DNA from: an uncultured Dorea sp.
GTDB lineage: Bacteria > Bacillota > Clostridia > Lachnospirales > Lachnospiraceae
Length of the DNA stretch: 55,285 nucleotides
Assembly: GCA_910585725.1 (NCBI GenBank)
Contig: CAJUFA010000023.1
Coordinates: 1-55,285, forward strand
Reading direction: 5' to 3'
Below, piece by piece: positions 44,610 to 53,210 of the stretch (the stretch's first letter is position 1; each line of letters begins with the position of its first letter). Under the pieces are notes generated by a model. The model searched no databases and was not told where the DNA came from. It was given only the letters and a program-made list of their open reading frames with translations. A program made the position numbers and the translations under genes.

Positions 44610-45896
44610 ATGAAAAGAAGAGTAATTGCCACAATGCTTGTGGCAGCAATGCTGATTGGGACCGTTATCTCAGCCGGCGGGTGCAGTTCATCCGCAAACT
44701 CAGACGGGAAAACCCATATCACCATGCTTCAGTACAAGCCGGAAGCTGTCAATGCTTTTGAAGCAATGGAAGAAGAGTTCAATGCGACGCATGATGACAT
44801 CGTGCTGCATATTGAATCTCCTAACGATGCCATGACTGTATTGAAGACACGTTTGATCAAGGAGAATGCCCCGGATATCATCGGTATCGGCGGTGATGTC
44901 AACTTCTCAAACTTCCTTGATGCAGAGATTCTTATGGACATTTCAGATTTTGAGGGACTTTCTCTGATCAAGCAGGCATATCTCGATATCGACAAGAACT
45001 TAGAGTTTGTTCCGATGGACGGCGTATACGCGGTTCCTTACGTGGCAAATGCCGCAGGAGTTCTGTACAACAGAGAGATGTTTGAGGAAAATGACTGGGA
45101 GATTCCGACTACGTGGGATGAATTTATGGATCTGTGCGACACTATAGAGGCTTCCGGACAGCAGTCTTTATATTTTGGATACAAGGATGTATGGACGTGT
45201 CTGGCTCCATGGAACGCACTTGCCTGTGATCTGGCTCCTGCGGATGTCTGCCGTCAGGTGAACAAAGGCGAGACAAAATTTGTCGACGAATATTCGGAAG
45301 TTGCCGAGAAGATGCTTGAGCTTCTCGACCATGCACAGAACGACCCATTTGCTTACAGCTATAATGACGCATGTACCGCATTTGCAAATGGTGAAGCTGC
45401 TATGTACTGTATCGGAAGTTATGCCGTTCCTCAGATACAGTCTGTAAATCCGGATATGGATATTGATTCTTTTGTTATGCCGGGATGTGACAATGCCGAC
45501 GATAACGTCCTGAATTCAGGTGTCGACCTCCAGTTCTGTATTACACAGGAATGCCAGAATAAAGAAGCTGCTTACGAAGTATTAAGCTTCCTGCTGGAAG
45601 ATTCTACGATTCAGACTTATCTGGACGATCAGAATGCTGTTCCGTGTAAAGATACGGAATTTGAGCTTTCTCCGGCTCTTGACGGAATGCTTGACTACAT
45701 CAATGAGGGTAAGATGGTTGATTATCAGGATCATTACTATCCGTCTGAGATGAGCGTGGATGCTCAGATCCAGACTTTCTTATTAGACGGCGACGTAGAT
45801 AAGTTCCTGAATAAGTTCGATACTGACTGGATAAGGTACAACCGCGATATTATCCGTAAAGTACAGGAATATGAGAAAAAGGGAGGGAATGAATAA
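44610..45896 (+). CDS. sugar ABC transporter substrate-binding lipoprotein
   Basis: A 428-residue extracellular solute-binding protein (family 1) with lipobox AGGC (C25) followed by SSSANSDGK, and a mature part with the MalE-type NREMFEENDWEIPTTWDEF pattern. It delivers an oligosaccharide or sugar to the permeases that follow with one-base overlap (TAATG). Sugar unknown. Confidence 0.92.
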   Translation: MKRRVIATMLVAAMLIGTVISAGGCSSSANSDGKTHITMLQYKPEAVNAFEAMEEEFNATHDDIVLHIESPNDAMTVLKTRLIKENAPDIIGIGGDVNFSNFLDAEILMDISDFEGLSLIKQAYLDIDKNLEFVPMDGVYAVPYVANAAGVLYNREMFEENDWEIPTTWDEFMDLCDTIEASGQQSLYFGYKDVWTCLAPWNALACDLAPADVCRQVNKGETKFVDEYSEVAEKMLELLDHAQNDPFAYSYNDACTAFANGEAAMYCIGSYAVPQIQSVNPDMDIDSFVMPGCDNADDNVLNSGVDLQFCITQECQNKEAAYEVLSFLLEDSTIQTYLDDQNAVPCKDTEFELSPALDGMLDYINEGKMVDYQDHYYPSEMSVDAQIQTFLLDGDVDKFLNKFDTDWIRYNRDIIRKVQEYEKKGGNE

Positions 45897-46747
45897 TGAA
45901 TAAAAAACTCAGCAGAAACCAGACCTTTTTATTAATTACAGTTCCGGTCCTGGCATTGTTCTTCTGTTTTAACACTCTGCCACTGATCAAAGGCCTGATC
46001 TACAGTTTCACGAACTTTAAGGGTTTCGGAAGCTATGAATGGGTAGGGATGCGTAACTATGCAGATTTATTTACAGATGCTCGTGTAGGAAAGTCCTATC
46101 TCTTTACATTCAAATTTGCAATCCTTGCCACGATCCTTACGAATGTTATCGCACTGCTCCTGGCGCTTGGATTAAACGGTAAGATCAAAGCAAAGAGCGC
46201 TTTAAGAGGCGTGTATTTTGTTCCAAGAATCCTTGGCGGACTGGTTGTAGGTTATATCTTCGGATACATTTTTACATACATCCTTCCGACGCTTACAGGA
46301 ACCGGAAGTATGCTTTCTAACACGAAGACTGCATGGGTCGCCATCGTAATTGTTGCTGCATGGCAGTCTATCGCGCAGACTACGCTCATCTATATCTCGG
46401 GTCTTCAGACCGTACCGGAGGATGTATATGAGGCAGGGGCGATAGACGGCGCTACCGGATGGATCAGTTTTAAGTCGCTGACTTTCCCGCTGATTATTCC
46501 GTTCTTCAGTATTAACATGGTATTAAGTATGAAAGACTTCCTGATGGTTTTCGATCAGATCATGGCGTTGACCAAGGGTGGTCCTGCACAGAGTACCGAG
46601 TCCATCTCTTACCTGATTTATAATAATGGTATGGGCGGCGGACAGTTTGGTTTCCAGAGCGCCAACGCGGTGATCTTCTTTATCGTAATCGTTGCGATCT
46701 CTGTATTCCAGCTTAATATAACAGGAAAGAAGGAGGAACAGTTATAA
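45896..46747 (+). CDS. sugar ABC permease, MalF/UgpA-like
   Basis: A 283-residue permease with about six membrane segments and the EAA loop DVYEAGAIDGATGWISFKSLTFP that docks the ATPase. First permease of the pair, overlapping both neighbours by one base. Confidence 0.93.
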   Translation: MNKKLSRNQTFLLITVPVLALFFCFNTLPLIKGLIYSFTNFKGFGSYEWVGMRNYADLFTDARVGKSYLFTFKFAILATILTNVIALLLALGLNGKIKAKSALRGVYFVPRILGGLVVGYIFGYIFTYILPTLTGTGSMLSNTKTAWVAIVIVAAWQSIAQTTLIYISGLQTVPEDVYEAGAIDGATGWISFKSLTFPLIIPFFSINMVLSMKDFLMVFDQIMALTKGGPAQSTESISYLIYNNGMGGGQFGFQSANAVIFFIVIVAISVFQLNITGKKEEQL

Positions 46748-47595
46748 TGAAACAGAAAAATAAAGTTGCAGCCGTTACGAACTGGCCGCTTACCATTCTT
46801 TTGATCGTTGGATGTCTGACTGTTATCTTTCCGCTTTATATGGCGATTGTGATTGCCTTTAAGAAACCGTCAGAGATGACGAACGATATTGCAGGGGCGT
46901 TAAGCCTTCCGAAGAGCTGGAGTCTCGAGAATTTTGCAGAAGCTATGCGTGTAACGGATTTCTGGCATTCTCTGGGATACAGTGTTATGATTACGGTTGT
47001 TACCGTAGTGCTTGCTATTTTGATCCACTCTCTTGCGGGATATGCGATCGGCAGAAGTATGGCAAAGAGTAAATTCTACAAATTCTCCTATCTTTACATC
47101 GTGAGCGGTATGTTTGTGCCTTTTGCGATTCTGATGATGCCTCTTGTAAAACAGACGGCTCAGATGGGAGTTGACAACTGGTTCGGCGTTATATTGTGTT
47201 ATCTGGTGTTCTATATGCCGATGAACGTAATGCTTTATTCCGGTTATTTAAAGAATATTCCAATCGCATTGGAAGAGGCGGCGTTCGTGGACGGCGCAAC
47301 TACATGGTCTACATATTGGAAAGTAATCTTCCCGATTATGTCGCCGATGCATGCTACCGTTGCAGTACTTACTGCACTTGGAACCTGGAACGATGTTATG
47401 ACTCCTCTGGTTATCATGTCAGGTACCGGCGCTAATACACTGCCTCTGGCTCAGCTGACATTCCAGACACAGTTCGGTACAAATTACAACCTGGCGTTCG
47501 CTTCTTATCTGCTGGCATTGCTCCCGATTCTGATCTTCTATCTGGTATGCCAGAAACAGATCATCAATGGTGTCGTAAACGGTGCGGTAAAATAA
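46747..47595 (+). CDS. sugar ABC permease, MalG/UgpE-like
   Basis: A 282-residue second permease with the EAA loop LEEAAFVDGATTWSTYWKVIFP. No ATPase gene follows. This is common for Firmicutes sugar importers, which share a single MsmX/UgpC-type ATPase encoded elsewhere. Confidence 0.93.
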   Translation: MKQKNKVAAVTNWPLTILLIVGCLTVIFPLYMAIVIAFKKPSEMTNDIAGALSLPKSWSLENFAEAMRVTDFWHSLGYSVMITVVTVVLAILIHSLAGYAIGRSMAKSKFYKFSYLYIVSGMFVPFAILMMPLVKQTAQMGVDNWFGVILCYLVFYMPMNVMLYSGYLKNIPIALEEAAFVDGATTWSTYWKVIFPIMSPMHATVAVLTALGTWNDVMTPLVIMSGTGANTLPLAQLTFQTQFGTNYNLAFASYLLALLPILIFYLVCQKQIINGVVNGAVK

Positions 47596-48000
47596 TATAT
47601 GTAAATTTAGATCTAAGTCTAAATGTATGAAAACAGGGCAAACTTATGGTTAATGTGTTTGACGGCGGGGTAGGATTATTAACGCCGGAAACAGACCATG
47701 GTATGCGCCGGGTAAAACAGGCGGGTATGGAGTGATTTTCCATACTTGCCTGTTTTGGAATGTAGATTTCTACTGCCTGCGAAGGCGTCGGCATAACCAG
47801 TATTCTTGTCGTCTGCTCAAAATATGGCGGTAATCTGGATTGCGGGGTGTAAAATGGAATCTGTTCAGTCTGTGCCGTCCCGGATCTGTAAGGCGGCCGG
47901 TTTTGCCGGTATAATCTTCTCTTGTAAATAATACTTATAACCAAATATACCTAAAAAATAACAAATTATGCCAAAACCACTTTTTTAAGTGGTTTTTTTG
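47596..48000 (+). terminator. importer terminator and structured region before DUF6485 gene
   Basis: A near-perfect 18-base stem AAAACAGGCGGGTATGGA (47714-47731)/TCCATACTTGCCTGTTTT (47739-47756) with two G-U pairs probably ends the importer transcript. A GCCT-GCGA-AGGC tetraloop hairpin (about 47779-47790) and GGCG/CGCC pairing (about 47665-47693) lie either side. A second strong terminator AAAACCACTT-TTTT-AAGTGGTTTT with T tail is at 47973-47999. No gene called in this 400-base stretch. Confidence 0.65.
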
Positions 48001-48082
48001 TTATAGTATATCGTGACATGAGAGTAGTAATAACAATTACTGGCGTACGGTATGTCGGTTAATTACAGAAAGGGGGATAAGT

Positions 48083-48277
48083 ATGAACATATGTGACAAT
48101 AAAGGACCATGTCCTTGCACTTACGATTGCCCGAATCATGGGAAGTGCTGCGCCTGTGTTGCGCATCATCGCGATCATGGCGAAGGGGTTCCGGCATGTT
48201 TCTTTTCAAAGGAGGCAGAGGCTACATACGACAGGAGTATAGAGAATCTGGCGAGGGATCACGGATTGTTAAACTAG
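48083..48277 (+). CDS. DUF6485 Cys-rich protein
   Basis: A 64-residue protein rich in Cys (CPCTYDCPNHGKCCACVAHHRDHGEGVPACFF) with a conserved helical tail ATYDRSIENLARDHG. It matches DUF6485, a small metal-binding-looking family with no known function. AAGGGGG ribosome site. Confidence 0.82.
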   Translation: MNICDNKGPCPCTYDCPNHGKCCACVAHHRDHGEGVPACFFSKEAEATYDRSIENLARDHGLLN

Positions 48278-48357
48278 TGTGCTAAACTGGGGTGGAGATC
48301 TATGCCGTTTATAAATATTCCCGGGGTCTAATATTTAGAGAAATGGAGAAAAACAGT

Positions 48358-48684
48358 ATGACGATTATGAGAACTTTGAAAGAGGATGAATTGACAGTAA
48401 ATATGATTGGCAGGCTGGAAAAAGGTAGCGCCTTAAAACTAGAGGAAGAATTCAAAACTTCTTTGAAGGGTGTGAAAACACTTATTATAGACTTGGAGGA
48501 GTTGGAGTACATTTCTTCAGAGGGTCTCCATGTGTTTTTCTCAGCGCAGAAGATTATGAATAAGCAGGGCAGGATGATTGTCAGGAATGTAAATGAGGAT
48601 GTGATGGAAGTCTTTAAGGAAATCGGGGCTGTTGAAGTTCTAACAATAGAAAAAGCTGATTTTGGATTAAGAGATAGTTTTTAA
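48358..48684 (+). CDS. STAS-domain protein (anti-sigma factor antagonist-like)
   Basis: ATG 48358, nine bases after GGAG, gives 109 residues; an earlier in-frame ATG at 48343 is in that site. One STAS domain: MIGRLEKGSALKLEEEF, LIIDLEELEYISSEGLHVFF with the ISSEGL serine in the phosphorylation-site position. STAS proteins of the SpoIIAA/RsbV type bind anti-sigma kinases. No sigma or kinase gene is nearby. Confidence 0.85.
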   Translation: MTIMRTLKEDELTVNMIGRLEKGSALKLEEEFKTSLKGVKTLIIDLEELEYISSEGLHVFFSAQKIMNKQGRMIVRNVNEDVMEVFKEIGAVEVLTIEKADFGLRDSF

Positions 48685-48733
48685 TATTGAAAAGGTAATT
48701 GGAGATAATGTAAAAAAGGAGCGTGAGAAGAGT

Positions 48734-49174
48734 GTGAAAAAAAGTTTGGTTTTAATATTGGCGTTGATGTCTGCAGTAATGATTGGAAGCTGCATTGACA
48801 GGGAATCGTCCAAAGATAAAAATCATACGAAAAACAGCGCATGGATAGAAGATGCAGAATATATAGTGTATTTTGAATTAACTGATAAAACTGCAGGAAA
48901 GCAAATAATATCAAAAGAAGAAGCTACAGAGACGATTCAGGATATTTTTGAAAAAAAGGGAGCGAGCTATACTGTGTTGGATGCTTTCGACGATGGTTTG
49001 GAAAAAAGCGAAATGGTATCGGATAAGACAGTTATTCTTGATATTCAAATGGTTTCGGAAACAGAATTGAAGGAAACTGTCAAAGAAGCAGTAGATGAGC
49101 TCCATTTGGATTTTGCCATGGTGACCAGATCAGACTTTTCACAGCAGAATAGTTTTCTGTATTTGGTCAGGTAA
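48734..49174 (+). CDS. small lipoprotein of unknown function
   Basis: A 146-residue protein from GTG 48734 with lipobox IGSC (C20). The mature part is acidic and Lys-rich with mixed helix and strand; no family recognised. It follows the STAS gene on the same strand, with higher AT content than the core genes. Confidence 0.65.
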   Translation: MKKSLVLILALMSAVMIGSCIDRESSKDKNHTKNSAWIEDAEYIVYFELTDKTAGKQIISKEEATETIQDIFEKKGASYTVLDAFDDGLEKSEMVSDKTVILDIQMVSETELKETVKEAVDELHLDFAMVTRSDFSQQNSFLYLVR

Positions 49175-49330
49175 ATTCTAATATTGTCATATGCAGAATT
49201 CGCTTTGGTGAGTTTGAGAGAAGCTATCAAGTCTTGACTCCAAAAAATATCAAACCATACTGAACTTCAAACGCCGGATTACTAATGATCTACCTAAACG
49301 TATTTAATCAGAAAGCGCCTAGATTAGTAA
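49175..49330. other. intergenic remnant, no gene called
   Basis: A frame ends at 49261-49263 with RFGEFERSYQVLTPKNIKPY before its stop but has no start or ribosome site, so it looks like the C-terminal scrap of a lost gene. Nothing else seen. Confidence 0.3.
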
Positions 49331-49550
49331 CAAACAAGTTGACGAATATGGGAAAATAGCGGTAAGTCATCTGATATAAACCCGCAGTCTATTCTTAAGT
49401 GTTTAAGAAATTTATATATCATAAAATAATTATGATGTTTAAGGTGAATGGCGCGGTAGCCTAAACTCCGCAATTTCGGATCATCACATAATTTCAGGCT
49501 GCCCGCCACATGAGAAAGCCGCCTGGTGTTTTCGACTTGTTTGTCAAGGT
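49324..49550 (-). pseudogene. decayed RelE/ParE-family toxin
   Basis: On the minus strand the frame after a TAA reads LDKQVENTRRLSHVAGS and goes on to LCDDPKLRSLGYRAIHLK, HHNYFMIYK, then RIDCGFISDDLPLF. The middle matches the core of RelE/ParE toxins of this phylum (CDDPxLRxLGYRxIxxxxHxYxMxY). The first 25 or so residues are missing and the C-terminus looks degraded. It follows the antitoxin-like frame at once, so the two are probably a broken toxin-antitoxin unit. Confidence 0.55.
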
Positions 49551-49554
49551 GACA

Positions 49555-49794
49555 TTATAATCCGTATCTGTGCTCCAGCCCATTAAACACATTATCCGCA
49601 CTGCGGTATTTTCCGTCCGCACTTTCTTCTTCTGCCGTATCAATATCTTTCATAAAATATTCCTGCGACATGGGCTTGAGAAACTTCCCGACGGCTTTAT
49701 CTTCCATCTCGGATTTTTGTCGCTGGAAAAGTTTCTGGGTAAAGTTCTGGATTTCCAGTAGATCTGATGAAAATGTATTCTCAAGAGTGCCCAT
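49555..49794 (-). CDS. antitoxin-like small protein
   Basis: A 79-residue acidic frame ending DGKYRSADNVFNGLEHRYGL, the kind of C-terminus seen in antitoxins of RelE/ParE pairs. It lies just before the toxin remnant on the minus strand. No good ribosome site is visible before its ATG, so it may be a truncated remnant too. Confidence 0.45.
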   Translation of the reverse strand: MGTLENTFSSDLLEIQNFTQKLFQRQKSEMEDKAVGKFLKPMSQEYFMKDIDTAEEESADGKYRSADNVFNGLEHRYGL

Positions 49795-49885
49795 AGCTAT
49801 CTTACTTTCGCATCTCTAACTCTCACAATAATCATATACAATTTATTATAGTATCTTCTGTGGGTATATCAGTGTGTAAAATCTC

Positions 49886-49914
49886 TTGTATATCAAGGCT
49901 TTTGATGTTAAAAT
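49886..49914 (+). promoter_or_regulatory. promoter of the vWA gene
   Basis: TTGTAT (49886-49891), 17 bases, TAAAAT (49909-49914). The spacer contains ATCAA/TTGAT, a possible operator. Confidence 0.6.
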
Positions 49915-49970
49915 AATAATGATATTTATTATTAAATGCAGCAAAATATTTTAACAAGAGGGGGATAGAG

Positions 49971-51821
49971 ATGTACTGTAAACAATGTGGGAGCAAAATA
50001 AAGGAAGGATGTGTTTTTTGCTCTCAATGTGGCATGGAAGTAGATAAAATACCTCTAAAGAAAAAACACAAATCGAAAAAATGGCTGTATATTCCTATAA
50101 TAGCAGTAATTTTTTTGATTATAGCTGCAGGAGTATTGATTCTTAAAGGAAAGACATCTTTTTCTTCTGATAAAGAATACGAGTATGCGGCTAAGTTTGA
50201 GAAAATAAGTATGGATGAGGAGCAACAAGCAGAATATCAGTTGTTGATGGAAGAATTAAGGGATGGGATCACAAAAGGCAGCACAAGAAAAATCGAAGTA
50301 TCATGTGATAAACTGGACATTTTGTTTCTGGAATATGAACAAAATAATATTGAGCTAATAGAAGCGAGTAACCGAGAACTTGATAGCTATATTTCAACAG
50401 GATTATTCGATGTAGAAACGCAGTTAATTGAACAATACAGGAATAACGCAGATACATATCAGAATGAAAAAAACTACCGTGGTGCGTTAGAGGAATACCG
50501 CAAATGTAAAGCTTTATATGAAAACGCAGAGAACTCTCAAGAATTTCAGTTTAGGGTAGAACAAATAGACGCCCTCTCTTTTCCTAATATAAAATTGTAC
50601 GTTAGCGCCTATGAAAAACAAACTGATATTTGCGTATCCATTGATAGAACGCATCTGACAATAAAAGAATTAGCGTCGGACATTTATCAAGATGTAGAAA
50701 TTAGAAAAGTCAGCAAATTAAATGAAAAAGAAAGATTGAATACTTGCTTGGTTGCAGATGTCAGCGGAAGCATGTATAACCAGATGAATATGGTCAAAGA
50801 TGTAATGACTCGTTTTGTAAATTGCATGCAGTATGATGTGGGAGATCAGGGTGCTCTTATTACTTTTAATAATTATATAAAAGTGGTTAATGATTTTACA
50901 GATAATGAGCAAGAACTGACAAATAAAATTCAGGATCTCTGCGTGGGAAACAGCACGGCTTTATACGATGCTCTTTATGTCGCAGTGTGTAAGGCGGCTG
51001 AAGCTGAGGGCGCTAAATGTGTCATTGCGTTTACAGACGGATATGATAATGTCAGTACAAAGACGGAAAGCGATGTTATATCAATTGCCAGTACTTATGG
51101 CATACCAGTATATCTGATTGGAATTGGTGATTCTGTGGATACAAATGTTCTTCAACGACTTAGTGAGGCTACAGGTGGATATTACCAAAATGTTCACGAT
51201 AGCAGTACGATGCAGGAAATCTATAATTCCATCTATCAGAGAAATAAAGAGTTATATTTAATTGAATATACAACCCAGGTTTCGGAAAAGGATACCATGC
51301 AGAACCTTTATCTTGCATACAATGACGGCGATACTTATATGAGGTGTGAATCAAATTTTCTGCCTTCACAACTACTAGAAAAGGAAGAGGAATACAAAAC
51401 TATAATCCAAAAATCAGGAATAGACGCTTCTGATATTGAAAATGAAGTTGATCGTATTCGGGAGGTCTATAATGACATCGTTGCAAGCAGAGACAGTAAA
51501 AGCTACGTCGAAGAAAATCCTGCTAACGGAGTGACGACCTATAAGGAAAACGGTAATGTAAGATGTGCTATTTTTAGAGGAGGCACAAATAACAGTCCTT
51601 ACACGAGATATTACTACTATGAGGGTGGTAAATTAATTTTTGCATATTTGGAGTCCAATGATTCGCATAGATTATACTTTAAGGATGATCAAATGTTCAG
51701 GTGGCGTTACGCGTCTGATGCGGTGGCATTTTCTGAAGCAGATAACCATGACAAAGAGGATTCGGCAGAGTTCCGTAAGTGGGAAACATTTGCCTTAGGA
51801 GAGGCGTATTTGTATAAATAA
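49971..51821 (+). CDS. zinc-ribbon, membrane-anchored von Willebrand A protein
   Basis: A 616-residue protein. Residues 1-21 form a zinc ribbon (C3, C6, C17, C20; also C14); a Lys-rich stretch and one membrane segment (about 35-58) follow; then a helical region, and a vWA domain with a complete metal site: D263-x-S265-x-S267, T329 and D356. The rest is beta-rich. The layout implies a cytoplasmic ribbon and an outside vWA domain that could bind protein in a metal-dependent way. Function unknown. It is AT-rich and sits between two toxin remnants, suggesting recent acquisition. Confidence 0.8.
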   Translation: MYCKQCGSKIKEGCVFCSQCGMEVDKIPLKKKHKSKKWLYIPIIAVIFLIIAAGVLILKGKTSFSSDKEYEYAAKFEKISMDEEQQAEYQLLMEELRDGITKGSTRKIEVSCDKLDILFLEYEQNNIELIEASNRELDSYISTGLFDVETQLIEQYRNNADTYQNEKNYRGALEEYRKCKALYENAENSQEFQFRVEQIDALSFPNIKLYVSAYEKQTDICVSIDRTHLTIKELASDIYQDVEIRKVSKLNEKERLNTCLVADVSGSMYNQMNMVKDVMTRFVNCMQYDVGDQGALITFNNYIKVVNDFTDNEQELTNKIQDLCVGNSTALYDALYVAVCKAAEAEGAKCVIAFTDGYDNVSTKTESDVISIASTYGIPVYLIGIGDSVDTNVLQRLSEATGGYYQNVHDSSTMQEIYNSIYQRNKELYLIEYTTQVSEKDTMQNLYLAYNDGDTYMRCESNFLPSQLLEKEEEYKTIIQKSGIDASDIENEVDRIREVYNDIVASRDSKSYVEENPANGVTTYKENGNVRCAIFRGGTNNSPYTRYYYYEGGKLIFAYLESNDSHRLYFKDDQMFRWRYASDAVAFSEADNHDKEDSAEFRKWETFALGEAYLYK

Positions 51822-51913
51822 GTATTGTTGCAATTATCGTCGAAAACTGTGTTAATTATAAATCCAGAGAGAAACGTACTAAAATTCTGCTGCAATAATT
51901 GAATATGTTTATC

Positions 51914-51950
51914 AAATATAGCTGATTTTAAACGGTCAGCTATATTTTGT
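51914..51950 (+). terminator. terminator after the vWA gene
   Basis: 12-base stem AAATATAGCTGA (51914-51925) with TCAGCTATATTT (51936-51947), then TTGTG. Confidence 0.6.
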
Positions 51951-51952
51951 GT

Positions 51953-52051
51953 ATAATTATTGAAGATATTTATAAAGTCGATGATGATAAGAGGATAGTA
52001 ATAATATATGCAATTGTGGACAGAAGACGGGAATATAGGAATTTAATATAG
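51953..52051 (+). pseudogene. C-terminal remnant of a RelE-family toxin
   Basis: The frame IEDIYKVDDDKRIVIIYAIV, DRRREYRNLI then stop matches the last third of RelE-type mRNA interferases (YKVD...VIIY...RRR.YR). No start or upstream two-thirds is present; the vWA terminator lies where they should be. It is a fragment, on the opposite strand from the remnant at 49.3-49.8 kb. Confidence 0.55.
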
Positions 52052-52094
52052 AATGGATGATATCTAAAACACTAAGACAGCAGTAGGAGATTTT

Positions 52095-52205
52095 ATGAGC
52101 AAATATTATGGTGGAAATAAAAAGACAAATGAAAAGAAAACGGAAATACTGAACAGTATTCCCGAATTTCAAATCAATATGCAGAATAATCGAACATGTG
52201 TTTGA
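52095..52205 (+). CDS. 36-residue small frame
   Basis: ATG 52095 follows AGGAG by six bases and reads MSKYYGGNKKTNEKKTEILN and on for 36 residues, to TGA 52203-52205. It is Lys/Asn-rich with no family match. It may be a real small gene or a leftover beside the toxin fragment. Confidence 0.3.
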   Translation: MSKYYGGNKKTNEKKTEILNSIPEFQINMQNNRTCV

Positions 52206-52248
52206 TTACCGACATGACACAAAGCCAGTAAAATCAATGGTTTCAGAG

Positions 52249-52321
52249 TGGAGTATACGGGACTCGAACCCGTGGCCTCCACACTGCCAGTGTGGCGCGC
52301 TCCCAACTGCGCTAATACCCC
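52249..52321 (-). tRNA. tRNA-Ala (anticodon GGC)
   Basis: A 73-base cloverleaf on the minus strand: acceptor GGGGTAT/ATACTCC with discriminator A73, and the G3-U70 pair that marks alanine tRNA. The anticodon loop is CTGGCAG on a CCACA/TGTGG stem, so the anticodon is GGC. T-loop GTTCGAGTC. CCA is not encoded. An isolated tRNA gene. Confidence 0.96.
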
Positions 52322-52329
52322 GTAAATAT

Positions 52330-52335
52330 ATTATA
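52330..52335 (-). promoter_or_regulatory. extended -10 of tRNA-Ala
   Basis: TGTTATAAT on the minus strand (TATAAT at 52330-52335) about nine bases before the tRNA; no good -35. Confidence 0.5.
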
Positions 52336-52365
52336 ACACAGATGGGAGCAGGAAGAAAGAAAAAA

Positions 52366-52836
52366 TTAGCAGATAACAATTATTTTTCTTGGCGTAGTCT
52401 GCGCAGGAATACTTCTGGTAGAAGTAGTATAATATACAATCAGGGACTGACCGCCAAGAGGACAACGGAATGGCTGACCATTGGAGGTTACTATCTCAGT
52501 AGAACGACCGATGGTCAGCTTTAATGTTCCGTCAAGAGATTCCAGGTTATCATCGAATTCCCCGGCATAGAGAATCTCCTGCGGATTCCTGCGTCCAATG
52601 ATTATCGCCTGATATTGCGGCGGATAAATCAGAGGAATAGGAAGGTCTGCGTCATAGAACGCCGTAATATTCATTCCCACCCGAAGACGTACTTCGTTAA
52701 TCACATAAGTATCCGGGCTGATGATGAAGTTCTGGATTCCATCAGAATTGCGGACGGTGACCTGCTGCATACAACAATTGTTATCCAAAGTAGTGATACT
52801 TTGTATTACACCATTTACAGGAACCAAAGAGGGCAT
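52366..52836 (-). CDS. beta-rich protein of unknown function
   Basis: ATG 52836 after TGGAG gives 156 residues (MPSLVPVNGVIQSITTLDNN...). It is strongly beta-patterned and could be an OB-like or beta-sandwich fold: NFIISPDTYVINEVRLRVGM, ITAFYDADLPIPLIYPPQY. No membrane segment and no known family. It follows the 67-residue gene on the same strand, likely as one operon. Confidence 0.65.
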   Translation of the reverse strand: MPSLVPVNGVIQSITTLDNNCCMQQVTVRNSDGIQNFIISPDTYVINEVRLRVGMNITAFYDADLPIPLIYPPQYQAIIIGRRNPQEILYAGEFDDNLESLDGTLKLTIGRSTEIVTSNGQPFRCPLGGQSLIVYYTTSTRSIPAQTTPRKIIVIC

Positions 52837-52871
52837 AATTAAAACTCCATTTTTCATTAGTATATGCAAGT

Positions 52872-53075
52872 TTATTTATGGTGTTCGCCGGGTTTGATTG
52901 ATTCGGCTCTTCCGTTCGGAGGAAGGAAATGATACAGTTCTTCATATGCTTCGATTTCCTCCGAAGAGATCGGTTCAGACGGAATTAGTCCGGTACAGTC
53001 CTGAGAGGACGCGGCATTGGAGAGGTAATCATATTCGTCAATTATTTTCTGGTTTTCTTTGTCTTCCTTTTTCAT
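52872..53075 (-). CDS. 67-residue acidic protein
   Basis: A small, acidic, helix-prone protein (MKKEDKENQKIIDEYDYLSN ... EEIEAYEELYHFLPP) with a strong AGGAGG site. No family recognised. First gene of a two-gene unit read toward the tRNA. Confidence 0.65.
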   Translation of the reverse strand: MKKEDKENQKIIDEYDYLSNAASSQDCTGLIPSEPISSEEIEAYEELYHFLPPNGRAESIKPGEHHK

Positions 53076-53134
53076 TGGGAACCTCCTTATATAAATATTT
53101 TAGGGAAATTTTTAGATATAGAATGTGTAGAAAA

Positions 53135-53156
53135 ATACAGATATATGCTGTATAAT
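53135..53156 (+). promoter_or_regulatory. -10 box and dyad before the PHP gene
   Basis: TATAAT (53151-53156), overlapped by ATACAG-N7-CTGTAT, a perfect 6-base dyad that would let a repressor cover the -10. The -35 is not evident. Confidence 0.45.
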
Positions 53157-53210
53157 GTTTCCATATAAAAAATAATATTTGATTATATTTAGAAGAAAAG
53201 GAGAACAGCT

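Noticed and set aside
47564..47944. 126-codon minus-strand frame after the sugar importer
   Set aside because: It runs through the importer terminator hairpin and other pairings; composition is not protein-like and there is no ribosome site.
52198..52524. 108-codon frame on the plus strand with RDSNPWPPHCQCGALPTALIP
   Set aside because: It is the antisense of tRNA-Ala; this peptide is a well-known false product of reading tRNA genes backwards.
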